A stretch of DNA of 64,000 nucleotides, taken from Ogataea parapolymorpha DL-1. Its lineage: Eukaryota; Ascomycota; Pichiomycetes; Pichiales; Pichiaceae. Location of the stretch: contig NC_027863.1 in the NCBI RefSeq assembly GCF_000187245.1, forward strand, positions 186,001 through 250,000, in the 5' to 3' direction. Below, piece by piece: positions 1 to 11,100 of this stretch. The translations under genes and the position numbers were made by a program. How positions within the stretch are numbered: position 1 is the stretch's first letter; every line of letters begins with the position of its first letter. The notes below the pieces were generated by a model that ran no database searches, was not told the DNA's origin, and saw nothing but the letters and a program-made list of their open reading frames with translations.

Positions 1-95
1 GCAATCAGCCCAGCACTACTATGTGGCACAATTGCGCCTTACTGACAGTACTTCACAATTGTATCATGTTTATGAATTTATCTAATCACACCTAC

Positions 96-384
96 CTACT
101 CCTTCTTATCAGATGCAAGGAAATCGCTGTCGTTAGTAATCCAATGGTTTTACTTACTTGATTGCCTTCTCAACATCTAGTTCAGGCTCTGAGGATGGGG
201 GAGCAGCTGGAGTAGCAGCTGGAGTAGCAGCAGCAGGCGACGAAAAAGCCTTAGGGCCGTAGATTCCTCCAACAACGGTCAAAATGGTGCCAATAGCAAG
301 CTACAGCGTTAGCGGCAAAGTCAATGGCTTACTTACCCAGTGTGGGGGGACTTTTGCGCCGAAAATAACGTATGGGGCAGCCAT
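96..384 (-). CDS. ATP19: ATP synthase subunit k (Atp19), three exons
   Basis: Small inner-membrane subunit of the mitochondrial F1Fo ATP synthase, associated with the dimeric form in S. cerevisiae. Exons 384-337, 300-158 and 126-96 join to 73 residues beginning MAAPYVIFGAKVPPHW. The PPHxLAIGT stretch matches S. cerevisiae Atp19, followed by one hydrophobic segment and an Ala/Pro-rich linker. Both introns have GTAAGT donors and CTAAC branch points. If the second intron is not removed, the protein stops at once (AAG TAA). If it is removed, the C-terminus becomes AINDFLASDKKE, which aligns with the end of yeast Atp19 (pattern E-K-x-I-x-x-aromatic-L), so I prefer the spliced form. It is divergent from HSP10, with 147 bp between the start codons. 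Identity is by remembered homology; the splicing is inferred from signals. Confidence 0.82.
127..157 (-). other. ATP19: Intron 2 of ATP19 (31 nt)
   Basis: Donor GTAAGT, perfect TACTAAC branch point, acceptor CAG 5 nt after it. Retention gives an immediate TAA formed by the donor. Removal adds a C-terminal segment resembling other Atp19 proteins. Confidence 0.72.
301..336 (-). other. ATP19: Intron 1 of ATP19 (36 nt)
   Basis: Donor GTAAGT, branch GCTAAC, acceptor TAG 7 nt after the branch motif. Its length is a multiple of three, but the acceptor TAG itself is an in-frame stop if the intron is retained. Confidence 0.85.
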
Positions 385-502
385 CTGGAAATATCGATAA
401 TCTAAATAGATTATTTTGGTTGGCTCGAAGTGATCCCTGGTGTACGTCAGCGATTATGTAAGCATACATCAGACTGCCCAGGATCACTTTTATTTGGTCC
501 GA

Positions 503-527
503 GTTCAGAAAAGTTCGAGAAATTTTA
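503..527. promoter_or_regulatory. Heat shock element next to HSP10
   Basis: Five contiguous 5-bp units GTTCA GAAAA GTTCG AGAAA TTTTA fit alternating nTTCn/nGAAn. Three are perfect and two match at two of the three core bases. This is the expected binding pattern for Hsf1 trimers and suits a chaperonin gene. It ends only 4 bp before the HSP10 start codon, which is unusually close. Confidence 0.6.
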
Positions 528-531
528 TTCA

Positions 532-878
532 ATGGTAAGTCTCTCTACATACCGGCACTGACACCATAGTCCTTCTTGAAGTCTGCCAAATCGATCATCC
601 CTACTCTGGACAGAATTCTCGTCCAGAGAGTCAAACCTTCCCAAAAAACCGCCTCTGGAATCTACATCCCAGAAAAAAACCAGGAGAAGCTCAACATCGC
701 CAATGTGATTGCTGTTGGTCCAGGTATTACCAACCCAAACGGTGAACTGACCAAGGTGAGTGTCAATGCTGGTGACAAAGTTCTTATCCCACCATTTGGC
801 GGTGCCAATGTCAAGGTTGGAGATGAGGAGTACCTGATTTTCAGAGACTCTGATCTGCTTGCCAAGATCGAGGAGTGA
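532..878 (+). CDS. HSP10: Mitochondrial 10-kDa chaperonin Hsp10 (GroES), spliced
   Basis: Co-chaperonin of mitochondrial Hsp60; it forms the heptameric lid of the folding chamber in the matrix. Exon 1 is only the ATG (532-534), and exon 2 is 570-878, giving 103 residues. The start MSFLKSAKSI plus the conserved DRILVQR, KTASGIYIPEK, VIAVGPG and KVLIPPFGG segments match the GroES fold, with the mobile loop around residues 22-38. The 35-nt intron has GTAAGT and a CTGAC branch just before CATAG. Without splicing the ATG runs into a stop after nine codons, and no other in-frame ATG precedes the conserved start. A heat shock element lies immediately upstream. The gene is convergent with PRP3, 15 bp apart. 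Confidence 0.95.
535..569 (+). other. HSP10: Intron of HSP10 directly after the start codon (35 nt)
   Basis: The donor GTAAGT follows the ATG immediately. The branch-like CTGAC lies 7 nt before the end of the acceptor CATAG. Retention creates an early in-frame TGA. Confidence 0.88.
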
Positions 879-893
879 TGTAAATAGAAGCGT

Positions 894-2129
894 TTAGGAG
901 CTATTAATGATATTTTTGGCTTGCGTCCAGTAATTTTCCAGTCTAAATTTGGCCAGTAAAGCTAGAATTTCATCTTCGTCTGTGAAATCGTACATTGTCC
1001 ATTTTGAAAAGTGCAGATCGACTAGCTGGCCCTCCCAGACTAGTTCGCATTTGACGCCCCATTGGATCCGGTGCAATATAAGCCGTTTATACTTGCTCAC
1101 TGATCTTTCTCCACCTTCGACAATAATGAGGGTTTGTCCATTTTCCAGGTTCAAACACATGCCCTTCAGTTCCAGCTGCTTGGCATTGATATTGACCTTA
1201 TATCTGTGTTGGTTGTTTTCGAGGCTTTCTACCGCAAACACAGCAGAAAAATAGCCTTTTTGTAGGTCTTTTTCAAACTTCCGTGCCATTTTGGTGGCCT
1301 TGTCCTCCTTATTGGCGTGTCGCTCCATGTTCGCTGCTTCGTGCTGCCGTCTGCGCTCCTCTATCTCCTGTCGCACACGCATTTCCACCTCTGTTGGGTT
1401 TTTGATCGCATCGTTGGTCAGAACGTTCATCAAGTTCTTCAACTTCACTTTTGGCGCAGGAGTTGGGTCGAGTCCAAGCTTCATTCTATCCTGCTTCTCT
1501 TTCAGTTTCATCTGTCGTTCGTTCTTTCGCAGTCGCTTAATCTCCTTCTTTGTCAAGTACAATGGTTTTGGAGGAGATAGATGCTTCTCCCACGGTGCCA
1601 TCACCGGAACAGGGTGCTGGATATACTCAGTGATTGGATTCTTTAGATCGTCTTTGTCATTATACTTAACTTTCAGCTCGTCACCGTACCGTCGCTCACT
1701 GAGTAGCGGCTGGTCCCACCATTCAACTGCTGGTGGCCGGACGGGCAGAAAATACTGTTCGCCCGTCGTTTCATCTGGTGTAAGTCCCTGTGCAGCCAAT
1801 GCCTTTTGTTCTTCCTGTTCCCGCTTCTCCTCCTCCAGTCGACGTCTGATTTCGTTTGCGCGCTCAATATACTTGCCTTTCTCATTAAGATGGAACTCTC
1901 GTTTTGGTCGCGAGTATTTGATGTCTTTTTGGTCGATGTAGGGGTTAACAACAAAACCTTCTCGTTTTCGAGACTGTTTTAATGGATTAAAGTTGGCAGG
2001 CACTTTCGTTGTGCCTCTCAGCAATGGGTGAATTCCTACTTTTTCAAGTTCCGACGACTCTGATGTGGAAGATTTCTCTCTCTTTGGCGGCTGGTCGACC
2101 GCTTCATGGTCTACTGGCCTCTTGGCCAT
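894..2129 (-). CDS. PRP3: U4/U6 snRNP splicing factor Prp3
   Basis: Component of the U4/U6.U5 tri-snRNP that binds U4/U6 RNA and Prp4, acting in the nucleus. The protein has 411 residues. Its N-terminal half is charged and coiled, with an EWWD motif near residue 137. The family hallmark LTKKEIKRLRKNERQ lies at about 192-206, followed by LGLDPTPAPKVKLKNLMNVL. The C-terminal 120 residues form the conserved ferredoxin-like domain (DUF1115) typical of Prp3. Length is close to S. cerevisiae Prp3. The stop lies 15 bp from the convergent HSP10 stop, so the 3' ends of the two transcripts probably overlap. The start is the first ATG of the frame. The assignment is secure from the central motif. Confidence 0.95.
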   Translation of the reverse strand: MAKRPVDHEAVDQPPKREKSSTSESSELEKVGIHPLLRGTTKVPANFNPLKQSRKREGFVVNPYIDQKDIKYSRPKREFHLNEKGKYIERANEIRRRLEEEKREQEEQKALAAQGLTPDETTGEQYFLPVRPPAVEWWDQPLLSERRYGDELKVKYNDKDDLKNPITEYIQHPVPVMAPWEKHLSPPKPLYLTKKEIKRLRKNERQMKLKEKQDRMKLGLDPTPAPKVKLKNLMNVLTNDAIKNPTEVEMRVRQEIEERRRQHEAANMERHANKEDKATKMARKFEKDLQKGYFSAVFAVESLENNQHRYKVNINAKQLELKGMCLNLENGQTLIIVEGGERSVSKYKRLILHRIQWGVKCELVWEGQLVDLHFSKWTMYDFTDEDEILALLAKFRLENYWTQAKNIINSS

Positions 2130-2175
2130 GGTAAAAATAAATAAATAAATACTAGATTTTTTTCATTTATATATT

Positions 2176-5100
2176 TCAGGCAAAGCCAAATCCTTCATGG
2201 CCTTCCATGATAGCCAACAGTAACGAACCCCGAAGCTTTTCATAGCTTTCATACTCTGGGAGATCGATCTGGTTGAAACAAGTATGAGAAGATGGAAGTC
2301 GGTCGGTGGATCCATACACTCTGTGAATACTGAATTTCGAAACTCCAACCATACCAGGCAGCTCTTTGAACCCATTCAAAGGAACCTTACTGGTTCCGGT
2401 AGCAAATTGCAACAGTTTGGCTTTCTCTTCAGCATCAAACGATTTCACAGCTCTCCAGAACCACTGGACTTGAGGAGACGATGCAGAGTAGTTTTGGTAC
2501 TCTGTGTTATTTTTCCAATCATCCACATCGATATCTGGAAGACCAGAAATTAAAAGTTCGAGCTCCTGATCATCAAAAATAGCAATCAGGTCCTTTGGAA
2601 TGATCTCATAGAAACCTTTGAGGAAATTATCCATTTGTTCCTGAACACTTGTTTTCAATCGGTATTCAACAATCAGCCGAACGTACTCGTGTTTGTTCTC
2701 TTCTGTAACTGCGATATCCCGCCCATTTGGTTTTAGGTCAATGACTTTCTCTTCTCCGTAGTCATTGGTCTCTACAGAGAAAGTCTCGACAATAATGTCG
2801 GTTATATCGTTCTCTAGCATCCAAATCAACGACTTGTAGTAGTCAAGATCGAGCGACTCAATGTCCTTCAGGGAAACAGGACGCCCTAGAATCTGCTTGT
2901 AAACCGCACGGCTGAAATGACAGTCCAGCATGCATCCATCATAAACAGCCTTTCCAATGATAATTCCGACAAACTTGAAGAACGAAAGATGTTCAGGGTT
3001 CACCCAGGAAGTTCTGTTAGGATGGAAGGTGGTCTTGTCAGAGGCAACAGGGGTGAAAAGTGCGTAGTCTGGATTAAACATTTGTCTCGAAAGAACTTGG
3101 TACCACTCTCTAGTCAGACCACCAGCATCAACACCTTGCTCGCCACGGAATTGAATGTCGAGCTTCGATTTTCTGATATCTTGCGGAGATTTGAAGAAAA
3201 GCGCTCTGTAAGAGTCCAAAAACACTTGATCTCTCTTCACATTTACAGGCAACGTTGGCCTATCACCATCATCGTGATGGAGTTTCTGTTCGAAGTAAAT
3301 TCGTTTGTTATCAAACTCCAACACCTTAGGGTTTCTGATCAAAACAGAGAACGGACCACTCATCAGCTTCGGGTTGTTCCTGATCATCTGGTTCAATATC
3401 TTCTTGTGTTCCTCGGTGAATGAGAAGAAAAGGCTTTCAATCGGCTCACTTGTGAAGTCATATACCTTCTCTTGGTATCTTAAGACATCCCTCACCGGCA
3501 AGTCTTCAACTTTGCTGTGTTTGCAAACAACCATCAGAGCTTCAATCAGTGGAGACAAGATGGTGGCAACATGGGCCAAGTTCTGGTTGTCTCTGAGAAT
3601 GCACAAACAGTCACTCAAAGCGCCCCAGAGAGGTCCAAGAGCAGAGCTCTTGTATAGCTCTTTAAGCTCATCCACCTCAGACGACTCGTTAGGTTTGTTT
3701 TGTTTTGTCTGGAAGAGATAGTCCAATGCAGTGAGAACACGCAGAAGCTTGGCCTGATCAGACGAGCCACTAGCAAAATTGCTGAGTGATGGAATATCTT
3801 CACTATCAGGGTTGCTCTTCATTTCTTCAATTAGGATTCTAAGGTCATCAGCGATCTTTTGACTCAATGCAGTGGCTTTTTTGGACAGTTCTCTAGGAAA
3901 GACAACCTTTGCATTTTCAATCAAAGACAGATTCTGTATCGATGCAATAGTCTGCTGGAAAACCTTGCTTGCACATTCATCCGCAACCAGAATGTTGATG
4001 ATCAGTTTCAGATTTCTATCGGGAATGAAAGGCAGTTGAGGAGCTTTAGATTGTTTTTTGTCCGAATCACTAATTTCGGTAAGTTTCGAGCGAATAGCCT
4101 GCAACGGACGAGTAGCAATCTGGAAAGTGCGTGACAAAATATCCATTAAGTTAGTGTCCTCTTTGATCAAAGGATTGTCCAACAGGTTCAACAATATGTT
4201 GATAGGATACTTGTAGCTGTTGTCCTTCCACTTGTGCTTTTTCGCTAACTTCTTCATCAATGGGTTATTGTCCTGATCCATTAAGAAATGGAATCTCATG
4301 TGGTTCTCATTTTCTAGCAGGTACTGAATGACATCAATGGCTTGAGTCGCAACAGTTAAGGTTGTGCAGCCAATCGGAAAGCTACCACTTCTGTTATATG
4401 ATGGGGATACAGCCGTGTGAGCTGATTTGAGAGGTGAAGCGAAATGATCGTTCTGTGACTGAGTGTGTGATCTCTGACAAAGCTGTTGGTAGGTGGCCTC
4501 CAATGCAAGCTGGTCAGATATTCCCTCTTGAAGAATATAAAGCAACATCGTGACGATCTCGCTCCGGGTCTGCTTGTTGTAGCATAGATAACCTAAAGTG
4601 CGGAAGAAGCTTTCACGCTTGTAGTATAGTTGAGGAACAAAAATCATCTTGAGCAATGCAGAAACACCAGACTTATCAACCATCGGAGAGAAGAAAATCT
4701 TCTGATGTTTGTTCTTCTGTGGCTCTTCTTCCTCCTCTTCGTCTTCAATCACAATTTCATTATCGTCCTCATCATCAAATTCAGCATCTCCTTCGCCCAA
4801 AGAGCGCATGATACGGCTCTCAAATGATGCATGGTACTCGTCACGCATGATTTCGTTACGCAGCTCATCAGGAAGAGCAGCCATGAACGCTGGATCAATT
4901 TCAGGAATTTGGTTTCCACTGGTAGTGGCCTCAGCTCTTCTCTCACGAATGTGCTGTGCAAAAACTTCTTCCCGAAGATCATCCGGCAAAGCCTGTAAGT
5001 ATTCGGGATCAATGTCAGTTCCACTAATATCAACTTCGCGACCGGCAATGTTGACATACACTGGTTCTCTGTCAGGATCTTCTACCCTACTTTCTCTTTC

Positions 5101-8100
5101 CTGTTCGGCACGGGCTTGAGCTGCTGCTTCTTCCTCCTTACGTTTGGCCTCTTTTTCTTCAGCGGCCTTGCGGATTTTTTCCTGTCTTTCCTCCTCCTTG
5201 CGTCTTTCTTCGTTGGCAATCTTCATACTCTTCTCAAAGATTCGGTTCACAATACTCGGGATGACACGACAGGCATACTTAGTTGAGTGCTTTCCATAGA
5301 AAAGAGCAACAGTTTCAGTCCATCTCTGAACCGTGGACTTGATATATATGTTAGGCACTTGCTGGTTTTTCTTGGATGAAGGTGAAGGGGAGTGACCATT
5401 CAGAGCACGCAAAATATCCGTAAGTCTTCCACCGTTAACGGGGAGAATCTGTGTTCTTCCACCGCTTTGTCTTGGGAAGATCCAATGATGGAAAAACACT
5501 GAGCCTGAACGATCGCCAGACTCACGCAAGCTTTCCGATGGCGGAATCAAAGAAGTTCCACCCAGAAGCTGCATTTCAGCCTCGTCGTCATTTCTGGAAT
5601 CAAATGGGTTGGAGTGGAAGCGATGGAAAATATCATTGTCGTCATCGTTTGATGATTCTTCATCAACGAAGAAGTCATTGGCACGAGATTGCAAAGCAAT
5701 ACGCCGGTTGTGGGAGCCACCACGATGTGTTTCGTTGTCCTCGTGCTCTGCGATCCACTCCTCAAGAATTGCACTGTCGTCATCGCTATTATTCATATCC
5801 TCGTCATCCTCGTTCTCATCATCGTCTTCGTCATCGAAATCGTCTTCATCGGCCAGAAGTTCGATTTCATGCTCTGGATAATCCTCGTAATCGTCTTCAT
5901 CTTGATCATCCATCTCTGAATCGTCCATGTCCTCATCTGACCCACTGACAATATCAATAACAAACTGACCACGGTCAAGTAGGTCGCCAACAGAGCCTTC
6001 ACTGTTTTCAGCTGAGTCATCACTATCATCGTCGTCTCCCTCACCACCTCTCAAGAGTTCCACATCAGATTCCATCATTTCATCATCGTCCTCGTTGTCC
6101 TGCTCTTCCTCATCCTCATCATCGTTGTCCTCGTCCTCAGAATACACAATCTCAATGTCGTCTCCATCAAGGAAATCTTCTTCATCTTCCTCGTCCTCCT
6201 CGTTTTCGACATCATCCAGATCGTACATCCCAAGAGTAGAGTTTCTCAAAAGGTCTGGGGTCTCTTCACGCTCATCCAAATCCTCCTCGTCAATGTCCTC
6301 TTCATCAGCATCCCCGGAGCCTTGTTCACGGAAAAGGTCCTGTTTGGAGACCTTGATAGACCCCAAAGACGACAAACAACGCATTATGCCGCCTGAAATC
6401 ATCTCTGTATGAGGGAAGTTGACATCCAAATCGGCAAGAATGTTTGACAGAGCAAGAGGTAACTTCTTTTCAAGAAGCTCCCGAGCGAGGAAATAAGAAT
6501 CGTATTGGGTGACAGTTTTGTCCATGGCAGAAGAAACGCTCAACTCGAATTTCTCACCGAGAAGTTTGCATGTGAGGTCTAGAACGTCGACAATCTTTCC
6601 ATACCGATTGTACGCACTGTCTGAACCCGCGTTTGCTTCCTTGATCACCTTGATGATAATGTCTGCAGTGAACTTCCTCACAAATGACATATCCGGGTCT
6701 GTGATTTTCGGGTCGTCGTAATCCACTCCCTTGGTTGGTGTTGAAGAAACCAATGCAACAATGCAGACGCTCGCCAGCAGAGTTAACAACCGACGACGCT
6801 TGACTTCTGCTGATGCAGAGTTGTTGAATGGATCTGAGGAGATAAACTGATGCAACAACAAGTTGAGGGCTGTACTTCTCGGTTTGTCGATCGTGACTTG
6901 ATCGTTCTGTTTTTTTGAAAATGTCAAGAACTCAGTTTTGGCTGGTTTATAGGAAAACAGTAATTCAGCGATGGTTTGCAACAAGAAACAGGCATAGGCA
7001 CACTCTGTATTCTCAAACATGACATGCTTTGAATACAGTTCCTCAGCGCCATTATTTTTCTTTTCCTTTTCCTTAGATTCCTCCTTCGACGAATTTTCGG
7101 GAGAAGAGATGAAATCGCTCTTGGCGACCGTCATTAACTCGCTCAGGAGAATTTGCATCAATCCCGTTGGTGGACGTCCTCCATCTTTTTCAACTTCATT
7201 CATCAAGACGTCGTTCTCGTTTAAAAACTTGCGCTGCTCTGGCGTAAGAACACAGATGCTGAGGCTTTTAATAGGGGAAGAACATTGGTACAGGATGCAC
7301 ATTTCAACGAGGAGATCAACAAACACCTGATCGGAGCGCAAGACCAAAGCAGAATTCTCCTTGAGAAGCCCAGAAAGCTCTCGGATCCTTGGCTTGCTGT
7401 TTGCTTTCTTATCTTTCTTACGGACTGCCAAAATTCTCTCCAGCTCTTTTGCAAAGTAAGCTTCTATAATCTCCCTTGATTCCATGCATCTTCTGATAAG
7501 AGTGATCACAAGAGCCTGCAAGTTGGTATCCGAGTCAGGGAACTTCTTGATGGACTGGATAAGAGGCTTGATCACCTTGGACTTGCTAATCAACATTCCA
7601 TTTTCGTCCGAATCGCAATAGAGAATCAATATCTTGGCGACAGCGAGGGCTGTCTCAATGTTATCAATCTTTTCAATATTCAGAACAGCCTGGAAAACCT
7701 TCTCCACGACCTGAGGCTCGACTGCGTAGACAGAGGAAAAGTTGAAAGAAGAACTCGTCGCAAATTCATGCTCTAGAGGTTCCACATCTGGTGCCATCGG
7801 TATTCTGCATGAGCAAAAGATCTTTTCAAAAACGAGCAGTGCGCTAGGGAACCAAATGGTGTTCGCCGCCTCTGGCTGTATCTGGTTACCAATGGTGGAC
7901 AAGATCTCTTCCATAACGCCGGAATAAGAGGAAATCCATTGCTCGTCCAGAAGCAATGCCAGGAGATTGAGCATGCTTGCAAGTCTTTCATACGAAGAAT
8001 CATCACCGTCCGTGAAACCAAACGAACAAACACTCATAAACACTGGATACAAGATCTCGGAGTACGACATAGTCTCCCCATAGGATGACTTTGAAACCAC

Positions 8101-11100
8101 AGTACTTAGCAAGTCTCCGACTCTGTAGACAGCTTTTGGAAAGAGCTGGGCAATTTGAAGCCAGTAATCGATGAAGTTGGGCTCATTAGCACCTCTGGAG
8201 AAATTCAGATCATCTAACGTGCACACGTGAAGATATTGAGGACCGACCGGTGATGGGTCAGGAGCCGAATATTTATGGCGATTGGCGCGATCAACCACCT
8301 CTGCCCAGTCCACTGGTTCGCTATCTGGAGTTTTGACAGGCGAGTCTGGAGATTCAAATTGCGCGAAAAGATCCTCAGGATCCTCGGTATACAGAACTTC
8401 GATATTGTTGCGATAGAACAAAAGGAAATCCAAAGCTCGGGACTCCGGCACTCCAAGACTTTTCAAGTACTCGATTTTGCTGGTAGATGGAGCAACCTGT
8501 TCATAAGTCAGTGGGTACAACCTTCCTTCAAATGCTGGTGACTGAGAAGTGGAAACTGAGCAGTAAAAATTCTTGTTGATTGCGATCAGCTTTTCAACCA
8601 GACTCAGAGGAATGTTCTCAGGCTTCTTATCAAGAATTCCGCAGTTCTCCTCGTTCAAAAGTTCATTTAGCAACCCAAAACTTGCGAGAGAAGTTTGGAT
8701 AAGAACTGAATTGTTCAACTCCCGGTAATACGGATAACTGTTTCTAAAGAGATCAGGGTAGAGTTTTTCCTGGGAGGGAATAGGAGCAATCATTGTTTTC
8801 GTGGCGATGGAAGTGAAGATGCTCAGGATCTGGTTCAAAAGCTTGATGGTGGTAGAACATGGATTTATGTCAATATATTCCAACTGGTCGAACTTCTCAA
8901 CTTCTGACTTCTCAAATGTCTGGAGATATTCAAAGTACCTGACCGCCAGTTCACGAAGAGTAATTATACCTTCATTTTGAAGAAGGCAAATAACCATCAT
9001 CGTGTTCACCTGCTCCGTGCTCCGGCTGCGCATATATAAACTGGAGTAAATCAGATTCACCATCACAAGATAGTAACCGGTCCTGATCTCCATATTCTCT
9101 GTCTTTATATTGCGAATCTGGTTGACTATCATGTTCGAAAATTCAACCACCATACGAGTGGCATTTTTTGGAACCATTCCAAAACGGCTATCTTGCCTCT
9201 TATCGGTGCTGATACGGCATAAAGAATTAAAGATGTAACGTAGCCAGGACTGACAACGAGAAAAGTGGAAGCACAGAATGGATAGGTTTTTAAATTTGGC
9301 ACTGGTACCATCCCAATCTCCGTTTTTCTCATTTGGTTTTCCGATTTTGATCTGAAGCGGTGAAAAATCGTTACTGACTGCAGAAACCTCTTTGCATGCC
9401 TCAGCTGGAGTTCTCGAGTGGATTAAAACCTCTTCTAAGGTAATTCTTCTGTAGAAATTTGATAGCTCTCGCATCAGTATCACACCTTTTTCCGACCCAA
9501 AATATGCAGATAGTTGTTGCATGCTGTTCGCCGTCAGTTTGTTTGCCGATCCATAATGGTCACTGAAAACGTATAAAAGACAATCCAATATACCAAGCCT
9601 CGAGAAAAACTCACCACCTCTGATCGCAGCAGCCTCATCATTCTGATCAAATTGGTCAAAGAATGAATTTTCGTCGCTATTGTACGTGGTGAATTCCTGC
9701 AGCTCTTGCAAAGCAGAATAAATTGCGTTCATTAGCTCTTCGAGAGCAAAAGAAGGTCGTTCGTGATCGACAAACTTGATGATTGATGTCAATGAAAACA
9801 GAGCGTTTGAGAATACATAGTCAAATGTCACGTTGGGGATGCACACGTATCTCAAACAATCTTTCATAGTAATGAGAGTTGCGACCTGTTTCCAATGGGA
9901 ACTGTTCTCCAACAACGATCCGAGGAAGATTAGTGAGCATTCCAGCAGATCGCCCTGATTGCTGGACTCCCATATATCGAGCTCGGTGCCGTTTTCTTCA
10001 AATTTGCAGAGCTCTTCATCCTTTGAATAATACAGAGACCCCTTGGGTGACTGGTAAAACTTCAAAGGCTCGAAGTTGACCAAATCCGGAATGTGTTTGA
10101 ATATGTGTAGTATGTTTTCCTTTATGATAGGTTCGAGTTCAGGATGGTGTCTAGCAAGCTCATCAAACATGAAACCTAGGGGAGAAGCATTTTCCTCACG
10201 AAGAAGCTCTTTGCAGAGAGCTGCGTCTGTGAATATGTTGAAGTATTTTCCCACGAGGTCCTCGGATTTCACTCTCTGTAATCCCTCTTTATTCAAGGAA
10301 ATCGCTCCAATGGCGTCTGGGATAGCCAATAACAATTCGGCTGATCTTCCGAGGAGACCATTGAAATTTATCATAAAAGCGTCTATGACGCCGGCCTCGT
10401 TTAAAATAGCGTATGCAGTAGGTTCGTTGTTAATAATGCCCGTCATAATGTTGATTGTATCGGTGAGAAGTTCGTAGCCAAAAACTGTTGGGTTTTCCAC
10501 AATTTTGATCAGGCTTTTGAGGATCGGAGAGTCGTACAAGTTCCTCATACGATCGCCTTGATGATTGACGATCAAATGAAAAAATAACTTGAGAAGCGAG
10601 TTGATGGTCTTGACTTGGCGAACGCTAATACTATGAGAAACAATAGCATCCTTTGGGGCGCCACCATCGTAATCTGGATTTTCCAATGCGAAATCCACTT
10701 CGTATGCCAACAAGTCAATCATGATTTGAAAACCATTGCTGGCGATAAAACTATCCAGAATATCGGGGAGAGATTTAAGGAATAAATCAATCAGTTGCAA
10801 TGGCCCAGACCTTGTCATTCTAAACGAATTTTTCAATGGCAAGAACTCAAGGAGAATGTTCATCAGGCCAGCTGTTCTAAGGTGAGCGACCAAGTGCTTG
10901 TTATCGATCAAGTTGGCGATCAGATTGAAAAAGTAGTTTAGATAAGAATGATCCATGTCTGTCCGATCCTCTTTAGCTGCCTTGAGAACAGAACGCAATA
11001 TATGGAATAAAAGACCATGGTTGACATTTCCTCCAAGAGCCCTCATCAAATCGCTTCCACCACTTTTTTTGGCAGAAATACTCACAAATGCCCGCAGAGC

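Noticed and set aside
5451..6412. Several Ser- or Met/Ile-rich frames opposite the acidic block of TOM1
   Set aside because: Antisense and frame-shifted readings of Asp/Glu repeats produce Ser/Ile/Val-rich translations; not genes.
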